A stretch of 64,000 nucleotides of DNA from Psychrosphaera sp. B3R10 (GTDB lineage: Bacteria; Pseudomonadota; Gammaproteobacteria; Enterobacterales; Alteromonadaceae): the NCBI RefSeq assembly GCF_018861025.1, contig NZ_JAHKQH010000026.1, positions 335,118 to 399,117 of the forward strand. The letters run 5' to 3'. This document shows positions 35,139 through 44,153 of the stretch, one piece after another (positions within the stretch are counted from its first letter, which is position 1; every line of letters starts with the position of its first letter). Position numbers and translations under genes: made by a program. The notes below the pieces were generated by a model. The model was not told where the DNA came from. It saw nothing but the letters and a program-made list of their open reading frames with translations, and searched no databases.

Positions 35139-37835
35139 CTACTGCAGAATTTGCATCTCTGTCGCTTTTTTTACCGCGGCCATTCGACTATTCACGTCCA
35201 ACTTTGAATAAATATTTTTGCTGTGGGTTCGAAACGTATTTAACGAAACATATAGCGCTTTACAAATTTCTGGACCCGTTTTATCTGACGCAAGATGTTT
35301 TAACACCGCAATTTCTTTGCCGCTGAGCATCAGCTTCTTGGCCTGTTGTAAATTGAGCTCCCGCAAAGCTTCCTCACCTAAAATTGTGCCTCGTACGTAT
35401 TGCAATAATGGTCTGGTAAACTGCTCTGTAATAGATTCTTGATTTAGCAAGCTCTTAAGGGCAGGAAATTGTTTTAGCGTTTGTTTCAGCCCCAACTCTT
35501 GAGCCATAACCATTGCTCCAGCGATACTAGTCACGTCGCATTTTGCACCACTATTGAGCTGCAATAACGCGCGGATCAAGACCACTTCTATATACGTTCG
35601 GTAACGACCCTGCTGTTTTGTTTCTAATATCAGAGGCTCCAAAACGGACATCAACTGCCTGCGGCTGGTTTGATACAAGGTCCCTTTTACCGCAAGCCAA
35701 TGAAGCCAAATGACGTAACTCGGCTCATCAACTACGGTAAGCTGATAGTCAAAACTAAAACCTTTATCTTCCGACCACACACTTAAATAAGCGTCATCCT
35801 GATCCAATAAAGCAAAACGTGCGCGCCAATATTCAGCGGAATAGGTATCTGGAATAGGATTAGCAATACGGATAGCTTCTGAGCGGGTTAATTGTTCCTG
35901 AACCTGGTCCTTGGAATCCGAAAAATAATTAAGCTTTGCCTGTAAAATCGGATATTTGTGAGCCGCTTCACGCAACTGTGACTTAACCCCCAAATTCATC
36001 GCATAACGTAAATGCTCCGACGCCTTGGCAAGCTCTCCAGTTTCGTAATCCACCAAGGCTTTAGTTAAAAAAATTTCAGCCCCGCCCTGGGGGGAAGATT
36101 TATCAGCGTTTTGTGCTGTTTGTTGTATCGTACTTTGCACAGCTTCCAGCATGGTGCTGTTATAAAATTGAGCCTTTTTGATGTCCCCTTGGTCTAAATA
36201 AGCCTGCAACAACATATAATTGGTAGACCATACCGCCCCGGTATTATTGGACGTCTGCATATAACCAATCGCTTTTTTAAGTGATTTAATCGTGGCTTTC
36301 ATGTCGCCATTCATCCAACTCGCTGTCGAGATCAGCGCATAGGCAGAGCCAACCCATACAATTTCACTGTCGTTTAATTGCTCGGCATTCGATAAAGCCT
36401 GTAACGCTTTTTCTGCACTTGGAATAATTTGCTCAAATTGCCCCCTCGCTGCTGAAATGTAAGCATTGCCTAAACCAACTAAGGCTAGGTAAGTTTGAGC
36501 TTCACTGTTGTTCGATTCATTCTCGCCAAGCTGTTGAACCCGCTCTAAATAAACCTGCCCCTTTGCTAAGTCAATGGAGAGTAAGTTAAGTCCGAATAAT
36601 GCATATAAATAGGGAAACTTAGTTAAATAGTCACCGTTTATATTGTTCATCCAGCTAATTAGCAACTCATCAGTTTCACTAAATGAAAGCACCGGCCAGT
36701 GCTGGTTGATCAACGACAACGTCGCCATTTCATCACCCGCTTTAAACGCATGTTCAATTGCTTCACGAAAATAGCCGTGACTTTCAAACCACTCAGCAGT
36801 TCGACTGTGAATTTCGCTGCCATTTTCAATGTTTGAATGATCTAAAGCCGTTAATATTTCAGAGAACAAATGATGATAACGAAACCATTCACCTTTATTG
36901 TCTAGGGGCACAAGGAACAGATTATTCGCAACAAATCTAGCGATGATGTCAGCACTGCCTTCTGTACCAAGTGCATAGTCACATAGTTGTGGAGTAAACC
37001 TTTCAAACGCCGTCGTTTTTATTAGAAAGTCCACATGTTGCTGGGACAAGGTTTGCAACACACTTTCAACTAGGTATTCGATAATGAAACGGTTGCTGCC
37101 GGAAAAATCGTAAATATCCTGACTAATATTTTTTGAACCGACCAAACTCAATGCCATTAATTGCATACTAGCAATCCAACCTTCTGTTTTTTCTTCAATG
37201 CGGGAAAGTAACTTGTCTTCTATTTCACCTTCTACATTTTGGCTAAAAAAACATGCAATCTCATCGTAAGTAAACCGTAATTGCACCGCTCTCACTTCAC
37301 GATAACTAGTTGAAATACGCAGCTTACCCAACTGTAATTTAGGATCTTCCCTAGTAACTAAAACCAAGCGCACGGTACTCGGTAAATGTTCGATCAGCAG
37401 ATTGATAAAATGATCGACGTCTGCCGAATCCGCTAAGTGAAAATCATCTAAGATCAGGTTAAATGGCTGTTCATAATCTTCCAGTTCATTGATAAACGTC
37501 GTAAAAAACAGGTCAAAGTTTTCTTTGAGCGACTTAGTGCATAAGTTTGAAGACTTGTCTAAGCTCAGGTTAAGCCCAACGTGTAAACAGCCAATTAGGT
37601 ATCGGGCAAATTGATACAGATCGCTTTCCTGTTGTGTCAACGACAACCAAGCCGTGCGGCAAAGGCTCTGTTCTGTCCATTCCACTAATAATTCGGTTTT
37701 ACCAAACCCCGCTGGCGCTGAAATTAAAGTCAGTCCCTTGTGGTTACGGACATTAAGCAATTCAACCAAACGACGTCGAGGAATATAATTTTCACTTAAA
37801 CTTTGTTTATAAAAACGACTTTTGATGAGTTCCAT
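35139..37835 (-). CDS. MalT-like ATP-dependent LuxR-family regulator (LAL/STAND type)
   Basis: About 898 residues, the size and design of MalT (901). An N-terminal STAND ATPase domain has SAPAGFGKTELL (Walker A, Lys near 46), NLILDDFHLADS (Walker B) and VLVTREDP. Next come a winged-helix region and a long helical repeat sensor of about 450 residues. The C-terminal LuxR/GerE helix-turn-helix is LMLSGKEIAVLKHLASDKTG followed by EICKALYVSLNTFRTHSKNI. Such proteins are switched on by a small ligand and ATP, then oligomerise on DNA. I start at the ATG at 37835 because GGAG lies six bases before it and overlaps the earlier ATG at 37847. The gene is next to the operator at 35081 and is the best candidate for binding the four palindromes; LuxR-type domains often bind inverted repeats. 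Confidence 0.92.
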   Translation of the reverse strand: MELIKSRFYKQSLSENYIPRRRLVELLNVRNHKGLTLISAPAGFGKTELLVEWTEQSLCRTAWLSLTQQESDLYQFARYLIGCLHVGLNLSLDKSSNLCTKSLKENFDLFFTTFINELEDYEQPFNLILDDFHLADSADVDHFINLLIEHLPSTVRLVLVTREDPKLQLGKLRISTSYREVRAVQLRFTYDEIACFFSQNVEGEIEDKLLSRIEEKTEGWIASMQLMALSLVGSKNISQDIYDFSGSNRFIIEYLVESVLQTLSQQHVDFLIKTTAFERFTPQLCDYALGTEGSADIIARFVANNLFLVPLDNKGEWFRYHHLFSEILTALDHSNIENGSEIHSRTAEWFESHGYFREAIEHAFKAGDEMATLSLINQHWPVLSFSETDELLISWMNNINGDYLTKFPYLYALFGLNLLSIDLAKGQVYLERVQQLGENESNNSEAQTYLALVGLGNAYISAARGQFEQIIPSAEKALQALSNAEQLNDSEIVWVGSAYALISTASWMNGDMKATIKSLKKAIGYMQTSNNTGAVWSTNYMLLQAYLDQGDIKKAQFYNSTMLEAVQSTIQQTAQNADKSSPQGGAEIFLTKALVDYETGELAKASEHLRYAMNLGVKSQLREAAHKYPILQAKLNYFSDSKDQVQEQLTRSEAIRIANPIPDTYSAEYWRARFALLDQDDAYLSVWSEDKGFSFDYQLTVVDEPSYVIWLHWLAVKGTLYQTSRRQLMSVLEPLILETKQQGRYRTYIEVVLIRALLQLNSGAKCDVTSIAGAMVMAQELGLKQTLKQFPALKSLLNQESITEQFTRPLLQYVRGTILGEEALRELNLQQAKKLMLSGKEIAVLKHLASDKTGPEICKALYVSLNTFRTHSKNIYSKLDVNSRMAAVKKATEMQILQ

Positions 37836-38111
37836 AAATTGCTCCATTTCAAATCACTTACAATAAAAAGTGCACAGCTCTACACCAAATACAAAGAGCT
37901 GTAATGAATTAAATTCCACCTATACTTGATAATCACAAAACTCAAGTACAGCTTAGGCTCGGGTTGCTGTAACGTACTGATTATCGTCGGCGCTCTTTAT
38001 TAGATCGTCCCAAATACAGATTCTGGACTCAGTATTTAGCGATATTGCATAGGATAATTATAAGGAGGTAAAAAAAAGGTAAATTTACACAAACAACGTT
38101 TTCATTGTGCA

Positions 38112-38130
38112 GATGGTCATTATCATTTTT
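38112..38130 (-). promoter_or_regulatory. Weak Fur-box-like sequence
   Basis: On the minus strand AAAAATGATAATGACCATC matches the classical 19-bp Fur consensus at 14 positions by eye. It lies in the 443-bp gap (37848-38291) between the acetyltransferase and MalT-like genes, about 280 bp upstream of the latter, which is far for a promoter operator. The rest of the gap holds the short tandem repeat at 38151 and nothing else recognised. Confidence 0.3.
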
Positions 38131-38150
38131 ACTCGCAAGCGTAATTGACG

Positions 38151-38186
38151 TAGTTGAGTTAGTTGAGTTAGTTGAGTTAGTTGAGT
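38151..38186. repeat. 9-bp tandem repeat (TAGTTGAGT)4
   Basis: Four perfect copies of TAGTTGAGT, flanked on both sides by a variant ending TTGACG. It lies between the acetyltransferase stop and the MalT-like start. Confidence 0.9.
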
Positions 38187-38291
38187 TAGTTGACGTAGTA
38201 AACAGTGGACGGGTTTAAACGGTCAATATCAACTCGAAAATCAACGATTCAGCCTAACGCAACAAACATCGTACTGATATAGGCCTATATA

Positions 38292-38936
38292 TTATTGCTC
38301 AGCTTTAAGTACTTCGAGTTGCTCTATATCAGCATGTGTTATGGCATGTAATGCTGTAGTAATGAGTTGCGGTGACCAATCCCACCATTGTAGTTGCAGC
38401 AGTTTCGATATCGTTGCGTCATCAAACCTAGTTTTTATCACTTTCGCCGGATTTCCGGCAACAATAGCATAGGGAGGAACATCTTTACTCACAACACTTT
38501 TACTCGCAATGATGGCCCCGTGACCTATAGTCACTCCAGGCATAATTGTGCAGTCGTAGCCCAACCAAACATCATTGCCGATAATTGTATCCCCCTTATA
38601 GGGTAAGTCACCCGCTTCAGGCGCCGCCTCTTGCCAACCATTGCCAAAAATATAAAATGGATAGGTTGAGACTCCGCTCATTAGATGGTTGCTACCGTTC
38701 ATAATGAATGTAGCTTTATGGGCAATTGCACAATATTTGCCAATGATCAATTTGTCGCCAATAAATGGGTAGTGATAAAGTACCTGAGATTCAAAGTCGC
38801 GAGCCAGTTCAGGGTCATCTAGGTAGGTATAATCCCCAACAATGATGTTGGGTGACTTTATAATATTTTTTAAAAACGTTACTTGTTCTGCTGCTGGTAT
38901 TGGCGCTAATTGATTGGGATTAGGACCGACTTCCAT
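38292..38936 (-). CDS. CatB-type (xenobiotic/streptogramin) O-acetyltransferase
   Basis: 214 residues of left-handed beta-helix type. The family-specific loop is present: NHLMSGVSTYPFYIFGNGW with the catalytic His region (GSNH), followed by hexapeptide repeats TIIGNDVWLGYDCTIMPG, VTIGHGAIIASKSVVSKD and the ending PPYAIVAGNPAKVIKTRF. This is the CatB/Vat group that transfers acetyl groups from acetyl-CoA to hydroxyls of chloramphenicol, streptogramins or other acceptors; many chromosomal members have unknown acceptors. The start is preceded by ACGGAGG. The gene stands alone between regulators on the same strand. Confidence 0.92.
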   Translation of the reverse strand: MEVGPNPNQLAPIPAAEQVTFLKNIIKSPNIIVGDYTYLDDPELARDFESQVLYHYPFIGDKLIIGKYCAIAHKATFIMNGSNHLMSGVSTYPFYIFGNGWQEAAPEAGDLPYKGDTIIGNDVWLGYDCTIMPGVTIGHGAIIASKSVVSKDVPPYAIVAGNPAKVIKTRFDDATISKLLQLQWWDWSPQLITTALHAITHADIEQLEVLKAEQ

Positions 38937-39059
38937 GATGAACCTCCGTTAAAACAGTTTTCTGGTATTAATGTAAATTTAACTCCGGTAACAATTTAAT
39001 ATAAAACCTAATAAATTAAGCTACGTATGAGTTAAGCCACTTCGGGTGAGTATTTGGTT

Positions 39060-40127
39060 TTAAGTTCGCCCAGGTTCCGAATTACGCGTTTTTAAATATT
39101 GCGACGGTGTCACTCCAAGCTCCCGTTTAAAAACCAAATTAAACGATGACTTTGAGTTAAAGCCGCAATCCAAAGCGACATCAAGAATCGACATTTGGTT
39201 GTGATTTTTTTGCTCAAAACGCTGGGTAAACTCAGTTAACCTAAGTTTATTTATGTAATCGTTAAAACTGGCTGTGCCACCGGTATTGATTGCCCAGGAA
39301 ATGTCTTTTTCGCCAAGGCCGGTTAGCTCAGACAACATCCTCAAAGTTAACCTAGGGGTTAAAAACCACCGTTGTTCCATAATTTGCTGGTGCAGCTGTT
39401 GAAACATGTCCTCTGCGAGTGCATCAGCCACTGGCTGTTCCGCAGGTGCTTGAGCGTCTTGTGGTAGCGAAAAGTCCGAAAATATTTCGGGCAATTGGTT
39501 TAATTTGATGACCAAGAAACTGGTGACGATCACCGCAATGCCATTTGAGATAATTTGCGACACTTCATTGATGTCGTTTGGGATCACAGGTTGTAAATTT
39601 AACCGAATGAGATCAAATACGATGCTTAAGATCAAAACCACCATAGCGTATTTTACCCAGTTGAGGTTTAGAGATTCAGCAAAAGACGTTTCTGATTGTA
39701 TTGCCTTATGGTAATTTTTTATCAGCCTTAAAATCACATAACCATAGGCAAGCTGACTTAAGGTGCCAAAAGCAATGACAATTTGTGGTTGGTTCAAAAT
39801 AAACAAGGCGATAATTGCGGGCAACAGGTGTTTTAAATTTTGCCATTGAAACTTAACAGGCGAAATCAAACCTTTGATAAACCAATAATATCCGGGTCCT
39901 AAAATCAAGGTAAATACCGTTGCTATGGCCAATTCTTGATGCAGATTAAATACATTTTGAGTGAGGTCGAGTGTCGTAGCCAATCCAGCGATAAGCAATA
40001 GCCATTTAAGCCCAGTGTACCTTGGACGATTGAGTAACAAACAGCCATATACACAGTTAAACACTAACAGCAGCTTAATTATCGAGGCTATAGAAAAGGT
40101 ATATTCAGGCATCATAAATTTATTCAC
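39060..40127 (-). CDS. Membrane-bound AraC-family regulator
   Basis: 355 residues. The N-terminal ~210 residues form about seven hydrophobic segments (for example IIKLLLVFNCVYGCLLL, LLIAGLATTLDL, AMVVLILSIVFDLI). A linker rich in Ala, Gln and Pro leads to an AraC/XylS DNA-binding domain with LTLRMLSELTGLGEKDISWA and SILDVALDCGFNSKSSFNLV then ELGVTPSQYL. This 7TM-AraC design is common in Alteromonadales and Bacteroidetes and is thought to pass an envelope or ligand signal directly to DNA. The frame starts with GTG at 40127 close to a GGAA; ATG at 40115 is also possible. Its second helix-turn-helix is very like the one at 32419. Confidence 0.9.
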   Translation of the reverse strand: MNKFMMPEYTFSIASIIKLLLVFNCVYGCLLLNRPRYTGLKWLLLIAGLATTLDLTQNVFNLHQELAIATVFTLILGPGYYWFIKGLISPVKFQWQNLKHLLPAIIALFILNQPQIVIAFGTLSQLAYGYVILRLIKNYHKAIQSETSFAESLNLNWVKYAMVVLILSIVFDLIRLNLQPVIPNDINEVSQIISNGIAVIVTSFLVIKLNQLPEIFSDFSLPQDAQAPAEQPVADALAEDMFQQLHQQIMEQRWFLTPRLTLRMLSELTGLGEKDISWAINTGGTASFNDYINKLRLTEFTQRFEQKNHNQMSILDVALDCGFNSKSSFNLVFKRELGVTPSQYLKTRNSEPGRT

Positions 40128-40295
40128 AAATTCCGTGTGTAAAAAAGAGTTTTATCAACTCAACTGATTCCACCCATTTATCACTGACTAAGATTATCGA
40201 TTCGAAAAAGACTTTAAACAATTAAAATATGATATTTACCAATTCGGGTTGGAATAGTCTTAAATACAATTCCCCCCCTAAAAAGAAAACAAATA

Positions 40296-41318
40296 TTACG
40301 CTGCGCGATCTTGGCTTGGAGCGCGATTATAAAAATCTTTATAGGCTCGACTAAAACTCGAATGGTTTTGAAATCCAACCTCGATGGCAATTTCCAAAAT
40401 CGACATTTTTGTATCTTGCAGTAATTTCTTAGCTTGTAACATTCGATACTGCTGACAATACTCATATACGCCAGTACCAAATAACTCTTTAAAACCTAGC
40501 GATAGTTTATTGCGATTCAAGCCAATTTTTCTACTAATTTCACTTAACGGCGCAGGGTCCGCATAATTGTCCTGTACATCTTCACGAACCTTATTAAGCA
40601 ACATAATATCGCGATCACTGAGTTTTAATTTACATTGTGAAACTTCATGCTGTTGCGTAATCAAATCAGATGCAAAACACAATAATTCCATGATTTTAAT
40701 TTTGGCAAAAGTTTCAAACAACTTCCCGCTAAAGGTACTTTTTATTAAAGCCTCAGTTGCATTACTCATCAGTGAATTAAGCGGATGACTGCACGTATAA
40801 AAGCCTTCATTTTTGCCTGCTAATATGGCCTGAATTTGATGCGGCAATGATCGCGGATCTAGGCCAAATTGTTGCAGTAAAAACTGTGGCCTAACTATAA
40901 TATTAACGTAGTTTACATACCCGGGTTGAATGAACTTAACAGCCTTGGTTACGTGGCTTGTGGCACAAACCCCAAACCTTGGGCCTGAATAAGTCATTTG
41001 ACCGTAACCATCAACTATCGAGATCTGATTACCACATAAGGCAAACTGAAAACCTATCCAGCCTGCTTCTGTAATTCCTTTATCATTAAAAGGATTGGCT
41101 AAATGAACATCGATAATTTGCGCAATACAGTCATCACTAATATGTATGTAAGTAAGCCTACCATCTAAGTTGGGAATATCATCATTATCTGGCATGGCCA
41201 AAAACTCATCATCATCAAAATGCGTAATGGCTTTTTTTGAGGCGATACTAATCACGTTGTCATTTGAAGTCCAAGGCCCGTTAGGGATATCGAGCGTTGG
41301 TGTACAATAATTGGTCAT
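40296..41318 (-). CDS. AraC-family transcriptional regulator
   Basis: 340 residues from the ATG at 41318 (a GTG directly before it is equally close to GAGGAG). The N-terminal two-thirds is a sensor region of the type seen in PchR/AraC-binding proteins with no sequence motif for a particular ligand. The C-terminal 100 residues hold the double helix-turn-helix: PLSEISRKIGLNRNKLSLGF and SILEIAIEVGFQNHSSFSRA followed by YKDFYNRAPSQ. It is transcribed away from the amidase-dgcN-dgcA genes, and the 200-bp gap carries a 9-bp direct repeat (41415 and 41456) spaced 41 bp apart. That layout suits an AraC-type protein, which usually binds direct repeats, so it is the likely regulator of the dgc genes. 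Confidence 0.9.
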   Translation of the reverse strand: MTNYCTPTLDIPNGPWTSNDNVISIASKKAITHFDDDEFLAMPDNDDIPNLDGRLTYIHISDDCIAQIIDVHLANPFNDKGITEAGWIGFQFALCGNQISIVDGYGQMTYSGPRFGVCATSHVTKAVKFIQPGYVNYVNIIVRPQFLLQQFGLDPRSLPHQIQAILAGKNEGFYTCSHPLNSLMSNATEALIKSTFSGKLFETFAKIKIMELLCFASDLITQQHEVSQCKLKLSDRDIMLLNKVREDVQDNYADPAPLSEISRKIGLNRNKLSLGFKELFGTGVYEYCQQYRMLQAKKLLQDTKMSILEIAIEVGFQNHSSFSRAYKDFYNRAPSQDRAA

Positions 41319-41414
41319 CACAGTAGACTCCTCTAATACTATGCCGCGATTTAAATAGTTTTAGTAAAATTAGTATGGTTGATTTTTGTTCAACATTCCA
41401 CGATCAATAATGCT

Positions 41415-41464
41415 AATGCGCACAATAGTGACATCTAGCTAAGGCAACGTGACTCAATGCGCAC
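41415..41464. promoter_or_regulatory. Direct repeat AATGCGCAC, candidate AraC operator
   Basis: AATGCGCAC occurs at 41415-41423 and again at 41456-41464, 41 bp apart, close to four helical turns. Each copy is followed by a TAGCTA. The pair lies in the divergent region between the AraC gene (40296) and the amidase gene (41528). Confidence 0.55.
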
Positions 41465-41527
41465 CCTAGCTATAGCCAATAAGTAATCGTATTCCTTTAT
41501 ATTCAAGAAAACATAAAGGTGAGGGTT

Positions 41528-42958
41528 ATGGACATTAAAGAATACGGTCAATACGATGGTGTTGGGCTAGCTGAGTTGATCCGCAATAAGCAGGTATCCC
41601 ATAAAGAATTAGCAGATGCAGCAGACCTTGCAATAGCCAAAACGAACCCAGAACTCAACTATCTTGCCCACCACACTAAACAAGAAACAACAAAAGCGAT
41701 AAGCCTAAGTGATAGTAATACGACATTTTCCGGGGTCCCCATTCTTATCAAAGATACCGAACTAAAAAACCAACCATTTGAGTTGGGCAGTCGATTGGGC
41801 CAACACGTCCAAATCACAAAAGACTCGGAGTTCACTAAAAGACTAAAACAATCCGGCGTAACCATAATGGGCATTTCTACTATGCCCGAATGGGGAAGTT
41901 CGTCAACAACGGAATCGGTATTATACGGGGCGACAAGAAACCCCTGGGATACGAAGTTAAGTGCCGGTGGTTCCAGTGGCGGAGCGGCTGTCGCTGTGGC
42001 TTGTGGAGCGGTGCCGATTGCTCAGGCTAGCGATGCCGGAGGCTCAATTCGGATTCCGGCGGCTTGTTGTGGTGTTGTCGGATTAAAACCGACAAGATCT
42101 CGTACACCTAGCCAGCTGTACTTACCTTTTGCGCCTAACGTATCTCATGTTATAACAAGAAGCGTACGAGATACCGCCACTATGCTCGATTGCTTGCATG
42201 GCAATGAGCCCGGAGCTTTGTATCAGCTTACTCCACCGACAAGGTCATTTGCGCTAGAAGCAAAAACTAGAGCTAGTCGCTTAACCATCGCCTATACAAC
42301 AACGAGTCCTTCCGGCTCCAAAGTAAGTAAAGACAATATTCAGGCGGTAGAAAAAGCCGTACATTATTACCAAAACAAAGGATTTAAAGTTGTCGAAAGA
42401 CAGTTACCTTATGACTGGCAACAATTGTTTGATGCCTTCATCGATCTATGGTCTTTCAAGCATCCCCTTAGCATTCATACTTTTGAAACCATGCTCAATA
42501 AAAAATCTAACCCAGATACTCGTGAATATAATAATTTAGCTATATTAGAACATGGTAAAACAATGTCGGTAATGCAGTTTGATAAAAGCTTACAAGCATT
42601 ACATAAGATTTGTACTGATGTTGGAAACTTCTTTACTCAATACGATGCATTTATTAGTCCAGTGATTACCTGTCAGCCTCCGGCCATTGGCACCTTAAAC
42701 TCTAACACCAAAACGTTAAGTCTACCTTCTTGGGCGAACCAATCTGTTTCTGAATTTGCACCATTTACTCCAATTTTTAATGTCACCGGCCAGCCCGCGA
42801 TCTCTTTACCGATACACTATTCGCAAGAAGGTCTTCCCGTTGGCGTACAAATAGCAGGTAAATATTGTGACGAAGCGACCTTACTGCAAATCGCGGGAGA
42901 GCTTGAAATTGTTTTTCCGTGGACCAAACATCACCCGAACGTTTCTATTAATTGGTGA
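41528..42958 (+). CDS. Amidase-signature-family amidase
   Basis: 476 residues from the ATG at 41528 (AAAGGTGAGG just upstream; an in-frame GTG 9 bp earlier overlaps this site). It has the amidase signature: Lys75 in VPILIKDTE, then SAGGSSGGAAVAVACGAVPI with cis-Ser149, and SDAGGSIRIPAACCGVVGL with nucleophile Ser173; the 24-residue distance between the two serines is the family norm. The enzyme hydrolyses C-terminal or side-chain amides or N-acyl amino acids. It is cytoplasmic. It opens the group with dgcN and dgcA, 145 bp before dgcN, with a short ACCACG/CGTGGT hairpin (43038-43059) between. It could remove the acetyl group from N-acetylglutamate, the last step of the dgc route, but this is inference. 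Confidence 0.9.
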   Translation: MDIKEYGQYDGVGLAELIRNKQVSHKELADAADLAIAKTNPELNYLAHHTKQETTKAISLSDSNTTFSGVPILIKDTELKNQPFELGSRLGQHVQITKDSEFTKRLKQSGVTIMGISTMPEWGSSSTTESVLYGATRNPWDTKLSAGGSSGGAAVAVACGAVPIAQASDAGGSIRIPAACCGVVGLKPTRSRTPSQLYLPFAPNVSHVITRSVRDTATMLDCLHGNEPGALYQLTPPTRSFALEAKTRASRLTIAYTTTSPSGSKVSKDNIQAVEKAVHYYQNKGFKVVERQLPYDWQQLFDAFIDLWSFKHPLSIHTFETMLNKKSNPDTREYNNLAILEHGKTMSVMQFDKSLQALHKICTDVGNFFTQYDAFISPVITCQPPAIGTLNSNTKTLSLPSWANQSVSEFAPFTPIFNVTGQPAISLPIHYSQEGLPVGVQIAGKYCDEATLLQIAGELEIVFPWTKHHPNVSINW

Positions 42959-43103
42959 TAACTGGGTAAAAAGTAATGACGCCATGTAGAGCTTAGTTGC
43001 TGCACAACTGCCACTTTAAGATCTGTTTTTGTATACAACCACGGCTATTAAATCGTGGTGTTAGAGTAAAAACCACAGCTCATTTTAAAAGGCAAAAAAA
43101 ATC

Positions 43104-44132
43104 ATGAAGCAATTTAGTCAACTGAACTTACAAACACCATACTTGTTATTTATTGGTGACACAGATAATTTAACAGCAGCAAAAACTGCATCGGGTATTG
43201 TTCAATGGCGTCCAGAACTTGTTGCCGGGCAACTCAGATTTAAAGGTAATCCGCTAGATTTGGGCGTCAAAGACCTAACAATAGAAGAAGCGGTCAACCT
43301 TGGGGTCAAAAGCTTAGTGATTGGGGTTGCACCAATTGGCGGTAACATTGACCAACATTGGTTAGATGTACTTCGACAAGCGGCAAACGCGGGTTTAGAT
43401 ATTGTTAGTGGCTTACATATCGCGCTTGAGGATATTCCTCAACTTCAAGAAATTGCGGACTTAAATCAAGTTGCCCTGATTAATGTTCGAACACCACCAA
43501 AACGATTACCAATAGCAAATGGTCTAAAACGACCAGGAAAACGTCTTCTTACAGTTGGCACTGACTGCGCGGTAGGCAAAAAATATACAGCTCTATCACT
43601 TGTACAGTCAATGAAAAAGCAGTCAATTAAAGCCAAATTCTGTGCAACTGGGCAAACTGGGATCATGTTAGAAGGCAATGGTATTCCAATTGATGCCGTA
43701 GTCGCCGACTTCGTTTCTGGTGCCGCCGAATGTGTTTCGCCAGCAACTTCTGACGACCTTTGGTCAGTAATTGAAGGACAAGGTTCACTTTATCACCCGG
43801 CATATGCTGCTGTCAGTTTAGGTTTATTACATGGTTCTCAACCGGATGCAATTGTGGTTTGCCATGATGCAACCCGCACAACTATTGCGGGTTTTGACGA
43901 CTATCCAGTGCCAAACATTGCAGAGTGTATCTCTGAAAACCTGCGGGCGGCTCGACTTACAAATCCAAATGTCGTATGCATTGGTGTGAGTATAAATACT
44001 TCAGGTCTGCCAAAAACCAACAGAGTCCAGTATTTGCAAGATGTCAGTGCCATTTTAGAATTACCCTGCGTTGACCCATTGATTGATGGCTGTGATGCAA
44101 TTACCCAAAATTTAATCAACCATTTTGACTAA
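43104..44132 (+). CDS. dgcN: DUF1611 protein, D-glutamate N-acetyltransferase (DgcN-like)
   Basis: 342 residues of the DUF1611 family. The N-terminal domain (LLFIGDT, KTASGIVQWRPE) is followed by a P-loop domain with VGTDCAVGKKYTAL (Gly152-Thr162) and a FCATGQTGIML segment, then VSGAAECVSPA and ending in a Rossmann-like part with VVCHDATRT. In marine Pseudoalteromonas, DgcN acetylates D-glutamate to N-acetyl-D-glutamate, working with DgcA. The pair here (dgcN then dgcA, 21 bp apart) is the same. The start has AAGG upstream. Its product would be racemised by DgcA and then deacetylated to L-glutamate. The activity is inferred from family and neighbour; I cannot separate it from other DUF1611 functions by sequence alone. 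Confidence 0.87.
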   Translation: MKQFSQLNLQTPYLLFIGDTDNLTAAKTASGIVQWRPELVAGQLRFKGNPLDLGVKDLTIEEAVNLGVKSLVIGVAPIGGNIDQHWLDVLRQAANAGLDIVSGLHIALEDIPQLQEIADLNQVALINVRTPPKRLPIANGLKRPGKRLLTVGTDCAVGKKYTALSLVQSMKKQSIKAKFCATGQTGIMLEGNGIPIDAVVADFVSGAAECVSPATSDDLWSVIEGQGSLYHPAYAAVSLGLLHGSQPDAIVVCHDATRTTIAGFDDYPVPNIAECISENLRAARLTNPNVVCIGVSINTSGLPKTNRVQYLQDVSAILELPCVDPLIDGCDAITQNLINHFD

Positions 44133-44153
44133 TCAATTTTTAAGGAAATTGCC

